Positions 42,730 to 51,881 of a stretch of 64,000 bases of DNA are shown in pieces; within the stretch, counting starts at the first letter, position 1, and the number at the start of each line of letters is the position of its first letter. The DNA lies in contig NZ_JACIEE010000002.1 in NCBI RefSeq assembly GCF_014196765.1, forward strand, positions 310,001-374,000. The letters are read 5' to 3'. The notes beneath the pieces were generated by a model. The model saw nothing but the letters and a program-made list of their open reading frames with translations. It was not told where the DNA came from and made no database searches. The stretch is from Mycoplana azooxidifex (GTDB taxonomy: Bacteria; Pseudomonadota; Alphaproteobacteria; Rhizobiales; Rhizobiaceae). Made by a program: the position numbers and the translations under genes.

Positions 42730-44649
42730 TCAGCCGGCGACGCCGACGCCGATGTCCTTCTGGCCGAGGGCCCGAAACACCGTCGAGACGATGCCGGCGC
42801 GGTCGAGACCGGCCTTGGCATACATCGCTTCGGGCTTGGCTTGCTCCATCCAGATGTCGGGTAGCGCCAAGGGGCGAACCTTCAGCCCGGTCTCCAGCAG
42901 GCCTTCAAGGGCGAGGAACTGCAGCACATGGCTGCTGAAGCCGCCGATGGCGCCTTCCTCGATGGTGATCAGCACCTCGTGGTGGCGCGCGAGCTGGCGG
43001 ATCAGGTCGTGGTCGAGCGGTTTTGCGAAGCGGGCGTCGGCCACCGTCGTCGACAGTCCGGCGGCATCGAGATCCTCGGCCGCCAGAAGACAATCCGCAA
43101 GACGGGTGCCGAACGATAGCAGCGCCACCTTGGAGCCCTGCTTGACGACGCGGCCCTTGCCGATCTGAAGAATTTCGCCGCGCACCGGCATGTCCACGCC
43201 CACACCCTCGCCGCGCGGATAGCGGAAGGAGATCGGCCCCTGGTCGTAGGCCGCAGCCGTGCGTACCATGTGCTTCAGTTCCGCCTCGTCGGCCGCCGCC
43301 ATCACGACGAAGCCGGGCAGGGAGGCGAGGTAGGTCGTATCAAACGCGCCCGCATGGGTCGGACCGTCGGCGCCGACGAAGCCGGCGCGGTCGATCGGAA
43401 AGCGGACCGGCAGGCCCTGGATCGCCACGTCGTGCACCACCTGGTCGTAGGCGCGCTGGAGGAAGGTGGAATAGAGGGCTGCGAACGGCTTGTAGCCTTC
43501 CGCCGCCAGCCCCGCTGCGAAGGTCACCGCGTGCTGCTCGGCGATGCCCACGTCGAACAGGCGGGCGGGATAGATCTCTCCGAACTTGTCGAGCCCCGTG
43601 CCGTTCGGCATGGCTGCGGTGATGGCCACGATCCTGTCGTCGTGCGCCGCTTCCCCGACCAGTGCCTCGGCGAAGACCGAGGTGTAGGAGGGGGCGTTCG
43701 GCTTGACCTTCGCCTGGGCGCCGGTGATCACGTCGAACTTGTTCACGCCGTGATACTTGTCGGCAGCCGCCTCGGCGGGCGCATAGCCCTTGCCCTTCTG
43801 CGTCACGACATGGATCAGCACCGGCCCCCGGGCGTTCTCGCGCACGTTGCGCAGGACGGGCAGCAGGTGCTCGAAGGAATGGCCGTCGATTGGGCCGATA
43901 TGGTAGAAGCCCATCTCCTCGAACAGCGTGCCGCCGGTGACGTAACCGCGGGCGTGCTCGACCGCGCGCGTGATCGCCCGGTCGACCGACTTGCCGAGAT
44001 AGGCGGTCATCTTCTTGCCGAGCTCGCGGAAGCCCATGTAGGTGCGGCCCGACGCCAGCCGGGCGAGATAGGCGCTCATGGCGCCGGTCGGCGGGGCGAT
44101 CGACATGTCGTTGTCGTTCAGGATCACGATGAGGCGGGCATCCAGCGCGCCGGCATTGTTCAGCGCCTCGTAGGCCATGCCGGCAGAGAGCGCCCCGTCG
44201 CCGATCACCGCGATCACGTTGCGCTCCGTGCCCGAAAGGTCGGAGGCGACCGCCATGCCGAGGCCGGCGGAGATGGAGGTCGAGGAGTGCGCGGCGCCGA
44301 AGGGGTCGTATTCGCTTTCCGCCCGGCGGGTGAAGCCCGAAAGCCCGTCTTCCTGGCGCAGCGTGCGGATCCGGTCGCGGCGGCCGGTGAGGATCTTGTG
44401 CGGGTAGCACTGGTGGCCGACGTCGAAGATCAGCCGGTCGTGCGGCGTGTTGAAGACCTTGTGGATCGCGATCGTCAGTTCGACGACGCCGAGGCCCGCA
44501 CCGAGATGGCCGCCGGTCACGGAGACGGCGTCGATCATCTCGCTGCGCAGCTCGGCGGCGAGCTGGGGCAGGTCGCGATCGTCCACCTTCTTCAGATCTG
44601 CCGGGATGTGTACCTGATCGAGCAGTGGCGTGGCTGGCAATTGTCTCAC
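42730..44649 (-). CDS. dxs: 1-deoxy-D-xylulose-5-phosphate synthase
   Basis: This enzyme is the first step of the MEP isoprenoid pathway, condensing pyruvate and glyceraldehyde-3-phosphate with thiamine diphosphate. It supplies precursors for IspB in this window. The ThDP motif is [18 protein letters not shown] with [30 protein letters not shown] and [18 protein letters not shown] mark the N-terminal domain. I chose a GTG start at 44649 (reading [13 protein letters not shown]), which matches the rhizobial N-terminus as I recall it and gives 639 aa. The open frame runs 65 codons further upstream without homology. Confidence 0.96.
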   Translation of the reverse strand: MRQLPATPLLDQVHIPADLKKVDDRDLPQLAAELRSEMIDAVSVTGGHLGAGLGVVELTIAIHKVFNTPHDRLIFDVGHQCYPHKILTGRRDRIRTLRQEDGLSGFTRRAESEYDPFGAAHSSTSISAGLGMAVASDLSGTERNVIAVIGDGALSAGMAYEALNNAGALDARLIVILNDNDMSIAPPTGAMSAYLARLASGRTYMGFRELGKKMTAYLGKSVDRAITRAVEHARGYVTGGTLFEEMGFYHIGPIDGHSFEHLLPVLRNVRENARGPVLIHVVTQKGKGYAPAEAAADKYHGVNKFDVITGAQAKVKPNAPSYTSVFAEALVGEAAHDDRIVAITAAMPNGTGLDKFGEIYPARLFDVGIAEQHAVTFAAGLAAEGYKPFAALYSTFLQRAYDQVVHDVAIQGLPVRFPIDRAGFVGADGPTHAGAFDTTYLASLPGFVVMAAADEAELKHMVRTAAAYDQGPISFRYPRGEGVGVDMPVRGEILQIGKGRVVKQGSKVALLSFGTRLADCLLAAEDLDAAGLSTTVADARFAKPLDHDLIRQLARHHEVLITIEEGAIGGFSSHVLQFLALEGLLETGLKVRPLALPDIWMEQAKPEAMYAKAGLDRAGIVSTVFRALGQKDIGVGVAG

Positions 44650-44901
44650 TCTTGATGCGCTGTTGCGGGGCGGCGGCTCGCTTTGCCTGGCACGGGCCGC
44701 ACCACCTGGAATTCTCTCTTGTCTGTCATTGCCGAATGCGGCGCGGTTTGCAACCTTGGAGCCAGAATAGATGCTTATTGCGGCCAAGGAAACACGGCTG
44801 CGCGCCGCCGGCGGCGGATGCTTCCTGGAGCCACAAGTAGGCATTGTCGGGGCGAAGCGCCAGCCCCGGATTACAAGGGGCAGGGCGCCAGGGTTCGCGC
44901 G

Positions 44902-45825
44902 CTAGCTCTGCGGCAGCGGGATGAACTCTTCGTCGTCGCCCGGCACGATGTCGAAGCGGCCCGTCCGCCACTCCTCCTTCGCCTGCTCGATCCGCTCCTT
45001 GGAAGAGGACACGAAGTTCCACCAGATGTGGCGCTTGGAGCCCAGCGCCGCGCCGCCGAACAGCGCCACATGACAGCCTGCCGGACCCGCCTTCAGCGTG
45101 ATCGCATCGCCCGGCCTGAAGACCAGGAGCCTGTCGGAACCGAAGACATCGCCGGCGACGTCGAGTTCGCCCGACAGCACGTAGACCGCGCGCTCCTCCC
45201 AGTCGGCGGCAAGCGGCGCGCTGGCGCCGGCTGCGAGCATCAGGTCGGTGTAGAGCGTGTCGGAGGGGACCTTCACCGGCGATCGATAGCCCTCGTAGTG
45301 GCCGATGATGACGCGTCCTTGGACGCCGTCGGTGTCAAAGACCGGGAGTTCGTCGCGGGTCGAGTGGACGAAGGCCGGATCGATCTCCTCCTGGCCGTCG
45401 GGAAGCGCCAGCCAGGTCTGCAGGCCGGAAAGGCCGTGCGGATGGCCGCGCACGTTTTCCGGCGAGCGCTCGGAATGCACGATGCCGCGGCCGGCGGTCA
45501 TCAGGTTCAGGTCGCCCGGCCGGATGACCATCTCGGTCCCCAGGCTGTCGCGGTGCTTGATCTCGCCGTCGAACAGATAGGTGACGGTGGAAAGGCCGAT
45601 ATGGGGATGCGGGCGCACGTCGATCGCGTCCCCCGCCTTGAAGAGCGCCGGCCCCATCCGGTCGAAGAAGATGAAAGGGCCGACGAGCCGGCGCTTGGCG
45701 GTGGGCAGCGCCCGGCGCACTTCGAAGCCGCCGAGATCGCTCGTGCGCGGAATGATCAGGTGTTCCAGCGCGCTGCAGGCCGCCGAGTCGCCTGCGACGG
45801 GGTCCGGCCCCGGGAAAAAGCTCAT
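44902..45825 (-). CDS. Pirin family protein
   Basis: This 307-aa bicupin has the pirin N-terminal metal site His-x-His in RPHPHIGLSTVTYLF, a further His in IKHRDS, and the conserved GRGIVHSERSP. Bacterial pirins often have quercetin dioxygenase-like activity or act as redox-sensitive partners; the exact role here is unknown. The start at 45825 follows a GGGAGCG-type site. An HxlR regulator gene lies 106 bases upstream on the same strand and is the likely regulator. Confidence 0.93.
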   Translation of the reverse strand: MSFFPGPDPVAGDSAACSALEHLIIPRTSDLGGFEVRRALPTAKRRLVGPFIFFDRMGPALFKAGDAIDVRPHPHIGLSTVTYLFDGEIKHRDSLGTEMVIRPGDLNLMTAGRGIVHSERSPENVRGHPHGLSGLQTWLALPDGQEEIDPAFVHSTRDELPVFDTDGVQGRVIIGHYEGYRSPVKVPSDTLYTDLMLAAGASAPLAADWEERAVYVLSGELDVAGDVFGSDRLLVFRPGDAITLKAGPAGCHVALFGGAALGSKRHIWWNFVSSSKERIEQAKEEWRTGRFDIVPGDDEEFIPLPQS

Positions 45826-45931
45826 GGTGTTCGCTCCCTTGCCACGGTCTGCCTGCAATGAACAGGACCCTGCCGACCGTTGCAAGGGACTTGCTGGCGA
45901 TTGCCCTTCGCTATCGCGTCAGGCTGCAGTC

Positions 45932-46330
45932 TCAGGCAGCAGTCTGCGGCACCGATTGCTGGTCGAAGCTCTGCTGCGCCTTCTCGATCTCGTCGCTGTT
46001 CTCGCGCACCCAGTCGACGAGTTCGCTGACCGGCTTCAGGAGCCTGAATCCGAGGGGGGTCAGGGCGTAGTCGACACGCGGCGGAATGGTTGCGAACATG
46101 GTTCGCGTCACCAGGCCGTCACGCTCCAGGTGACGCAGCGTCAGCGTCAGCATCCGCTGGGAAATACCTTCCACCAGCTTCTTGAGTTCGTTGAAGCGAA
46201 GGGCGCCATCGCTCAGGGTCTCGATGACCGAGAGCGACCACTTGTCGCCCACGCGGTCCAGAATTTCACGGCTGCCGCTGCGGGCAGCGACGACATTGCG
46301 ACGTTCGGAAGAATGATGATGAGAGAGCAT
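45932..46330 (-). CDS. HxlR family transcriptional regulator
   Basis: This 132-aa winged-helix regulator has ILDRVGDKWSLSVIETLSDG, RFNELKKLVEGISQRMLTLT and PRVDYALTPLGFRLLKPVSE, which define the HxlR domain. There is no Cys anywhere in the protein, so the N-terminal Cys that lets some HxlR proteins sense electrophiles is absent. The ATG at 46330 is chosen because the domain begins soon after. The longer upstream frame has no homology. It probably controls the downstream pirin gene and itself. Confidence 0.9.
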   Translation of the reverse strand: MLSHHHSSERRNVVAARSGSREILDRVGDKWSLSVIETLSDGALRFNELKKLVEGISQRMLTLTLRHLERDGLVTRTMFATIPPRVDYALTPLGFRLLKPVSELVDWVRENSDEIEKAQQSFDQQSVPQTAA

Positions 46331-46747
46331 ACTGTGGCCTTGTGAATGGCTTGAGACGAATTGGGAGGTTTGAAATAGGCGTGACGAACGGTTCGGAATG
46401 ATGTGCCTTGCTGTCGATCCGGCTTGGGAGGTCACCGGATTTGATGTTGAGTGCACCCATCCTTTCCAGCCGTCGTGTCGTTCCCCGAAACAATTGCGTT
46501 TATTACGTGCACCGGTTTGCCGGACACACGCCATTAGAGCCTACCCATTTAATGAGGGGACTCCATATGTGGGTACTACATGAGATTTCCCGACAGGTTT
46601 TGCAAGCCCCCGGAAAGCCGATATGCAAATTTACCGTAGCTGGAAACCGGCCGGGCGGGGTCGCGATCACGCCCGCGGGATCGTGCGGAACGCTCGAAAA
46701 TCTGGCTTTCGATCAGAAGTGCGTAGGCATCGAAACGGAGACTTCGG
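46331..46747. other. Intergenic stretch upstream of HxlR gene
   Basis: About 420 bases, visibly lower in GC than the neighbours (for example around 46480-46640). Short open frames on both strands lack protein character or start signals. It must contain the HxlR gene promoter. No RNA gene or repeat was recognised. Confidence 0.4.
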
Positions 46748-46788
46748 GGCTCGAATGACACAGGGTCACGATTCTGTGACTTCGAGCC
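46748..46788 (-). terminator. Long imperfect hairpin downstream of xseB
   Basis: GGCTCGAA (46748-46755) and TTCGAGCC (46781-46788) close a stem that continues inward through ACACAG/CTGTG with one shift. Inside it is a second dyad, GTCAC-N6-GTGAC (46765-46780). It begins 20 bases past the xseB stop on the minus strand, so it is probably the operon terminator. Confidence 0.6.
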
Positions 46789-46807
46789 GTATTGCGCCTG
46801 AGGCGTG

Positions 46808-47062
46808 TCAGCCGTTGTCGAGGGGCTCGACGCCTTGCGGATTTCCGGCGCGGTCGATCCGGATCTTCTCGATCCGATTCTCGGCTGCGTTCAAGAGCGT
46901 CTCGCAGTGCTTCTTGAGCGCCTCGCCGCGCTCGTAGATCTCGATCGACTTGTCGAGCGGCACGTCACCGCGCTCCAGCGCCGCCACGATCTTCTCCAGC
47001 TCTTCCACGGCCTGCTCGAACGACAGCGCGGAGACGTCCGCGGCGGGGATGGACGATGTCAT
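46808..47062 (-). CDS. xseB: Exodeoxyribonuclease VII small subunit
   Basis: This 84-aa protein is the small subunit that binds XseA to form exonuclease VII, which degrades single-stranded DNA. The core [20 protein letters not shown] followed by [20 protein letters not shown] is diagnostic. It starts two bases after the HDAC stop, so it is co-transcribed with it. XseA is not in the window. Confidence 0.95.
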   Translation of the reverse strand: MTSSIPAADVSALSFEQAVEELEKIVAALERGDVPLDKSIEIYERGEALKKHCETLLNAAENRIEKIRIDRAGNPQGVEPLDNG

Positions 47063-47064
47063 GA

Positions 47065-47991
47065 TCAGCCTCTCATCAACCGGAAAATGTGCGTGGCCGC
47101 CGATTCGGCCAGTCCCTGCAGGTCGTAGCCGCCCTCCAGCACGCTGACCACCCGGTTCGACGCGGAACGTTCCGCAATCTCCATCAGCTTGGCCGTCGCC
47201 CAGTCGAAATCGTCGGCCTGGAGGTGGATCTGGGCGAGGGGGTCGCGGTGATGGGCGTCGAAGCCTGCGGAGATCACGATCAGGTCCGGCCGGAAGTCCG
47301 CCACCCGCGGCAGGACGCGACTCCTGAACGCCTCGCGAAAATGGTCGCTGCCGGTCTCGGGCGAAAGCGGCGCGTTGACGATGTTGCCGGCGCCCGTCTC
47401 GTCCTTTGCGCCCGTGCCGGGGTAGAGTGGCATCTGGTGGGTCGAGCAGAACAGCACCGACGGATCGTCGAAGAAGATGTCCTGCGTGCCGTTGCCGTGG
47501 TGCACGTCCCAGTCGACGATGGCGACGCGTTCCGCGCCGTGCGCCTTCTGCGCGTGGCGGGCGGCGATGGCGGCGTTGTTGAAGAAGCAGAAGCCCATCG
47601 CCTTGTTCTTCTCGGCGTGGTGGCCGGGCGGCCGCGCCGCGACGAAGACGTTGTCGGCCTCGCCGGAAAAGACCGCATCGACCGCCGCGATCGCGCCGCC
47701 GACGCCGGTCAGCGCCGCCTGCAGGCTCGCCGGGCTCGCATAGGTGTCGGCCTCGAAGTGGTTGATGCCTTCCTCGGGGATCACGTCCATGACGGAGCGC
47801 AGGTGCGCTTCGGGATGGGCAAGCAGCACGAAGTCCTCGTTCGCCTGCTCCGCCCTGCGCCGCACCAGCGGCTGGAACCGGTCGTGCTCGAGCGCGAGGT
47901 TGAGCGCCCGCAGGCGGTCTGGCCGCTCCGGATGCCCCTCCGGCGTCTCGTGCTGGAGGAAGATCGGGTTCTCGAAGAGGATCGTCGTCAT
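47065..47991 (-). CDS. Histone deacetylase-like amidohydrolase
   Basis: This 308-aa zinc hydrolase is of the HDAC/acetylpolyamine amidohydrolase superfamily. It has [20 protein letters not shown], the zinc motif [18 protein letters not shown] and [14 protein letters not shown]. In bacteria such enzymes deacetylate acetoin-related compounds, polyamines or proteins; the substrate here is unknown. It lies upstream of xseB by two bases and downstream of bioY. Confidence 0.94.
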   Translation of the reverse strand: MTTILFENPIFLQHETPEGHPERPDRLRALNLALEHDRFQPLVRRRAEQANEDFVLLAHPEAHLRSVMDVIPEEGINHFEADTYASPASLQAALTGVGGAIAAVDAVFSGEADNVFVAARPPGHHAEKNKAMGFCFFNNAAIAARHAQKAHGAERVAIVDWDVHHGNGTQDIFFDDPSVLFCSTHQMPLYPGTGAKDETGAGNIVNAPLSPETGSDHFREAFRSRVLPRVADFRPDLIVISAGFDAHHRDPLAQIHLQADDFDWATAKLMEIAERSASNRVVSVLEGGYDLQGLAESAATHIFRLMRG

Positions 47992-48090
47992 GTCCCGACG
48001 CTACCTTCTGTCTTCGGGACGGTCCACGGGAAATGGAGCCGCCCCCCATGCTTTTCAACAATCGCCCATGAAGGGCGCAGCCGTCGCTCC

Positions 48091-48654
48091 TCAGGTGCGC
48101 GCCGGCAGCAGCGGATAGCCGGCGAGAACGGCGCGTCCCGCCAGCATCGCGATGAAGGCCTTGATCAGGTCGCCGGGGATGAAGATCAGCGAGGCCATGG
48201 CGATCTCCATGAAGGCCTTGCCGCTCGAATAGGACAGCCAGGCGATGCCGAAGAGATAGACGACGCCGATGCCGCCGACGATGGCGGCGGCGAGGAAGCC
48301 GAGGAACTGTGCCAGTTCCGGCTGCGTCTCGCGCACGAGCCGCTCGGCGATCAGCCCGGTGACGAAGGCGCCGGCGACCCAGCCGGCGAGATAGCCGGCG
48401 GTGGGGCCGACGAAGACCGCAAGCCCGCCGCGTCCGCCCGAAAGCACCGGCAGGCCGATCACGACCAGCAGCAGCACCAGCAGCACGGCCGCCGCCCCGC
48501 GCCTGGCGCCGAGGATGCATCCGGCCAGCATGACGCCCAGCGACTGCGCGGTGATCGGCACCGGGATGAAGCCGAGCGTGAAGGGTGGCACGAGGCCGAG
48601 CGCCACGATGATCGCGGCAAACAGCGCGACGAGGACGAGATCCCTGGTGCTCAT
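48091..48654 (-). CDS. bioY: Biotin transporter substrate-binding component BioY
   Basis: This 187-aa integral membrane S-component of the ECF-type biotin transporter has six hydrophobic segments. It contains [20 protein letters not shown] and [20 protein letters not shown], the signatures of BioY. It binds biotin in the membrane and works with BioM and BioN encoded just upstream. The start at 48654 is supported by GGGGAATTG upstream. Confidence 0.95.
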   Translation of the reverse strand: MSTRDLVLVALFAAIIVALGLVPPFTLGFIPVPITAQSLGVMLAGCILGARRGAAAVLLVLLLVVIGLPVLSGGRGGLAVFVGPTAGYLAGWVAGAFVTGLIAERLVRETQPELAQFLGFLAAAIVGGIGVVYLFGIAWLSYSSGKAFMEIAMASLIFIPGDLIKAFIAMLAGRAVLAGYPLLPART

Positions 48655-48688
48655 GCTGCAATTCCCCTTCGCATGTTTTCTGATGCGT

Positions 48689-49294
48689 TTATTGCCGCCG
48701 AAAGGCGCGAGCGTCAATCGCCATCGCGATCGTGTCCGCGTCCTTGAGCGTCAGGATGATCAGCGGCACGAGGACGCCGAGCGGACGTACGCGCAGGCCG
48801 CGGGCGCGATGCGCTTCGCGGATGTCGCCGTAGCGCGCCAGGATCTCCGGCACGAACCGCAGCACCAGCCCCACCGCGAGGCTGACGTCGGCGGCGCGAA
48901 CGAAGCCGAAGCGCTCGAGCGGGCGCAGGAGACGCGTGATCTCGTCCATGAAGGCGGAGATGGTCGTGGTCGCCGTGACGGCCGCTGCCAGCAGCACCAG
49001 CGCGCCGAGCCGGAACAGGACGGCCAGCGCATCGTCCAGAGAGTGGAAGATGTAGTTGGCGACGGCGACGAGAAGGACGGTGAAGAGCACGAACCGCACG
49101 CGGCGGACGGCTTCGCCAGGCGCGATGCCGGTCGAGGCGTAGAGCCCGACGGCTATGATGGCGGCGGCCGCCAGCGCCCAGGGACTGTGGACGAGAAACA
49201 ACGCCACCGCCGCTAAAAACAGCAGGATCAGTTTCAGCCGTGCCGAGGCGCGGTGAAGCGGCGTGTCGCCGGCGATGTCGAGGCCCGTCAGCAT
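48689..49294 (-). CDS. bioN: ECF transporter transmembrane component BioN
   Basis: This 201-aa membrane protein of the CbiQ/EcfT family couples ATP hydrolysis by BioM to BioY. Hydrophobic segments are followed by the Ala-Arg-Gly-type coupling helices: EAHRARGLR, then a final AMAIDARAFRRQ. Its start overlaps the bioM stop by seven bases. The order bioM-bioN-bioY on one strand is the complete biotin transporter. Confidence 0.94.
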   Translation of the reverse strand: MLTGLDIAGDTPLHRASARLKLILLFLAAVALFLVHSPWALAAAAIIAVGLYASTGIAPGEAVRRVRFVLFTVLLVAVANYIFHSLDDALAVLFRLGALVLLAAAVTATTTISAFMDEITRLLRPLERFGFVRAADVSLAVGLVLRFVPEILARYGDIREAHRARGLRVRPLGVLVPLIILTLKDADTIAMAIDARAFRRQ

Positions 49295-49968
49295 CCGACG
49301 ATCCTTCGATAGGTGCGCACCGCCTCCTGCGGCGCGGCGTCCGCTTCGAGGCGACCCTCGTGGAACAGAAGGACGCGGTCGAACCCGTCGAGAAGCGGCA
49401 GGTCGTGGGTGATCACGATCGCCTGTTCCGGCAGGCCCGCGATGGTCTCCTCGATCAGCCGGCGGTTCTTCAGGTCGAGCTGGTTGGTCGGCTCGTCGAG
49501 GATCAGGACGTCGGGGCCGGTGACGAGCACGCTGGCGATCGCCGCAAGCTGCGTCTCCCCGCCCGAAAGCTCGTGGATGCGGCGTCCGGCCAGATGCGTG
49601 ATCCGGAAGCGTTCGAGCACTGCGTCGGTCCGTGCCGAAATCTCCTCTTTCGACAGTCTGCGGTTCTTCAGCCCGAAGGCGATGTCCTCGGAGAGCACCG
49701 GCAGGATCATCTGGTGCTGCGGGTTCTGGAAGATGAAGCCGGCCCGGCCGCGCACCGCCGCCTCGTCCTTGACCGTGTCGAGGCCGCCGACGGTGACCTG
49801 GCCGATGGTGGGGCGCAGGAGCCCGTTGATCAGCCGGGCGAACGTGGTCTTGCCGGAGCCGTTCAGGCCGATGATGCCGATGCGCCGTTCGAAGAGCCTG
49901 AGCGAGAGCGGATGCAGCGCCGGCCGTCCGGCAAAGCTGACCGAAGCCTCGCTGAATACGATGTCCAA
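49288..49968 (-). CDS. bioM: Biotin ECF transporter ATPase BioM
   Basis: This ATP-binding component has Walker A IIGLNGSGKTTFA, the Q-loop in FIFQNPQHQMILPVL, signature LSGGETQLAAIA, Walker B VLILDEPTNQLD and the switch His in VITHDL. I prefer a TTG start at 49968 because GGGAG lies seven bases upstream and the domain begins directly after it (226 aa). A GTG at 50010 would add 14 residues but has no good ribosome binding site. Confidence 0.95.
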   Translation of the reverse strand: MDIVFSEASVSFAGRPALHPLSLRLFERRIGIIGLNGSGKTTFARLINGLLRPTIGQVTVGGLDTVKDEAAVRGRAGFIFQNPQHQMILPVLSEDIAFGLKNRRLSKEEISARTDAVLERFRITHLAGRRIHELSGGETQLAAIASVLVTGPDVLILDEPTNQLDLKNRRLIEETIAGLPEQAIVITHDLPLLDGFDRVLLFHEGRLEADAAPQEAVRTYRRIVGC

Positions 49969-50069
49969 GAGCCACTCCCGCGCCGCTGAGGTGACGGGAC
50001 CTATAGCCACTTCGCCAGGCGAAGGAAACCGGGTTGGAAGGCGTGGGAAAATAAGCCTATCATGCGGGC

Positions 50070-51257
50070 ATGACGATTCTGGTAAAGAACAGCGACGCGC
50101 GGCGGATCTTCCTGGCCAAGCAGGGGCTCGGCGCGTCTCCAGGCCGCGTGCTGGGCAAGCCCGGGCTGCTGCAGCTCATCCACGACATCGGCTTCGTGCA
50201 GGTCGACAGCATCGCCACAGTCGAGCGCGCCCATCACCAGATCCTGTTTACGCGCAACCAGACCTACCGGCGCGAACATCTCGCCGATCTTCTCGAGAAG
50301 GACGGCGAACTGTTCGAGAACTGGACGCACGACGCCTCGATCATCCCGAGCACCTTCTATCCCTACTGGAAGCACAAGTTCCGCCGCGAGAACGACGCCA
50401 TCCTCGCGCGCTGGCGCCGCTGGCAGGGGGAGGGCTTCGATTCCAGCTTCGAGGAAACCTACCGCCGCATCGCCGAGCGCGGTGCGGTTCTCTCGCGCGA
50501 ACTGAAAGCGGCCGAGCACGAATCCGGCGGCTGGTGGAACTGGCATCCGAGCAAGACCGCGCTGGAATATCTCTGGCGCACCGGCAAGGTGGCGATCGCC
50601 CGGCGCGAGAATTTCCAGAAGGTCTACGATCTCGCCGAGCGGGTGCTGCCGAAGCACCATCATGAACCGGAGGTGGACCACGAGGGCTTTGTCGACTGGG
50701 CCTGCCGCAGCGCGCTGACGCGGCTCGGCTTTGCCACCCATGGCGAGATCGCAGCCTTCTGGGACCTCGTCACGCCGGAAGAGGCGCGGGCCTGGGTCGA
50801 GGGCCATGCCGACGAACTGCGCACGATCCGCATCGAGCCCGCCGACGGCGCAAAGCCGCGTGTTTCCCACGCCTTTGCCGATTTCGCCGGGCTGCTGGAG
50901 ACTGCGCCGGAGCCGCCGGGCCGGCTGCGCGTGCTCTCCCCCTTCGATCCGCTGATCAGGGACCGCAACCGCACGGAACGGCTGTTCGGCTTCCTCTATC
51001 GCATCGAGGTCTTCGTCCCGGAACCGAAGCGGCAGTACGGCTACTACGTCTTCCCTCTTCTGGAAGGCGACCGCCTGGTCGGCCGCATCGACATGAAAGC
51101 GGACCGCAAGGCAGGCGAACTGACCGTCAGGAAGCTCTGGCTGGAGCCGGGTGTGCGGGCCTCGGCAGGCCGTCTGGAGCGGCTGGAGGCGGAGCTGTCG
51201 CGCCTCGCCCGTTTCACCGGCGTGGACGACGTCCGCTACCTGGACGGCTGGCGGTAG
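50070..51257 (+). CDS. YcaQ/AlkX-type crosslink DNA glycosylase
   Basis: This 395-aa winged-helix protein is of the HTH_42 (DUF1006) family. FVQVDSIATVERAHHQILFT near residue 42 contains the Q-phi-D catalytic motif reported for YcaQ and AZL glycosylases, which unhook interstrand DNA crosslinks. WWNWHPSKTALEYLWRTGKV and DPLIRDRNRTERLFGF are also typical. It acts on DNA in the cytoplasm. It is divergent from bioM. Confidence 0.88.
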   Translation: MTILVKNSDARRIFLAKQGLGASPGRVLGKPGLLQLIHDIGFVQVDSIATVERAHHQILFTRNQTYRREHLADLLEKDGELFENWTHDASIIPSTFYPYWKHKFRRENDAILARWRRWQGEGFDSSFEETYRRIAERGAVLSRELKAAEHESGGWWNWHPSKTALEYLWRTGKVAIARRENFQKVYDLAERVLPKHHHEPEVDHEGFVDWACRSALTRLGFATHGEIAAFWDLVTPEEARAWVEGHADELRTIRIEPADGAKPRVSHAFADFAGLLETAPEPPGRLRVLSPFDPLIRDRNRTERLFGFLYRIEVFVPEPKRQYGYYVFPLLEGDRLVGRIDMKADRKAGELTVRKLWLEPGVRASAGRLERLEAELSRLARFTGVDDVRYLDGWR

Positions 51258-51333
51258 CCGCAGCCAGCGGATCACTGGATTTCGGGTTGTATTTAGGTCT
51301 GAATTTGGTACCTTTTTGCGGAGGAGATTTCCG

Positions 51334-51579
51334 ATGCAGAGAATTGAAGCCGAACTTGCCGTCAGCGTGTCCGACCTGAAGAAAAGCCCTGCCGCAGTGG
51401 TCGGCCAGGCGCGGGGACTTCCTGTGGCGGTTCTGAACCATAACAAGGTCATGGCCTATCTCGTCCCGCCCGAGGTGTATGAGGCCATGCTCGAGCGGCT
51501 GGACGATCTCGATCTTGCCAGGGTCGCCGGGGAGCGTGCGGCCGAGGAGCCGGTCGCGGTGGACCTTGACGACCTATAG
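51334..51579 (+). CDS. YefM/Phd-RelB type antitoxin
   Basis: This 81-aa antitoxin has a Phd/YefM-like N-terminus (AVSVSDLKKSPAAVVGQARG, PVAVLNHNKVMAYLVPPEVY) and an acidic disordered tail ending AVDLDDL that would cover the toxin. The start follows GGAGGAG. The toxin gene overlaps its last 14 bases. It would repress its own promoter around 51270-51330. Confidence 0.9.
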   Translation: MQRIEAELAVSVSDLKKSPAAVVGQARGLPVAVLNHNKVMAYLVPPEVYEAMLERLDDLDLARVAGERAAEEPVAVDLDDL

Positions 51580-51856
51580 CCTCGCCTTCCTGCCGAGCGC
51601 CCGCAGGGAGTGGGACAAGCTGGGTGCCACCGTGAAGCAGCAGTTCAAGAAGACGCTGGCGGAACGGCTGGAGCACCCTCAGGTGCAGGCGGATGCCCTT
51701 CGGGACATGCCCGATCACTACAAGATCAAGCTGCATGCCGCAGGCTACCGGATGGTCTATCGGGTGGAAGACGAGCAGGTGACGGTTGTCGTCGTCGCTG
51801 TTGGCAGGCGCGAAAGGTCCAACGTTTACAAGGCGGCCGCGTCGCGCCTGAAATGA
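51566..51856 (+). CDS. RelE-family mRNA interferase toxin
   Basis: This 96-aa toxin (YSLAFLPSARREWDKLGA at the N-terminus) cleaves mRNA on the ribosome. The catalytic surface residues expected in the family are present: Lys and Arg in YKIKLHAAGYRMVYRV and RRERSNVYKAA at the C-terminus. I chose a TTG start at 51566, inside the antitoxin gene; there is no better ATG or GTG. The overlap ensures translation coupling with the antitoxin. Confidence 0.88.
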   Translation: MTTYSLAFLPSARREWDKLGATVKQQFKKTLAERLEHPQVQADALRDMPDHYKIKLHAAGYRMVYRVEDEQVTVVVVAVGRRERSNVYKAAASRLK

Positions 51857-51881
51857 TGATCGGCCCGCGGCGCCGCCGACC

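Noticed and set aside
44650-44844. N-terminal extension of dxs to an upstream ATG
   Set aside because: The 65 extra residues have no similarity to Dxs; the GTG at 44649 matches known N-termini.
46398-46758. Open frames in the gap upstream of the HxlR gene
   Set aside because: No ribosome binding sites, no recognisable protein pattern, frames on both strands compete.
47063-48661. Upstream extension of the xseB frame for over 500 codons
   Set aside because: Overlaps HDAC and bioY in another frame with Arg-rich nonsense sequence; only the last 84 codons match XseB.
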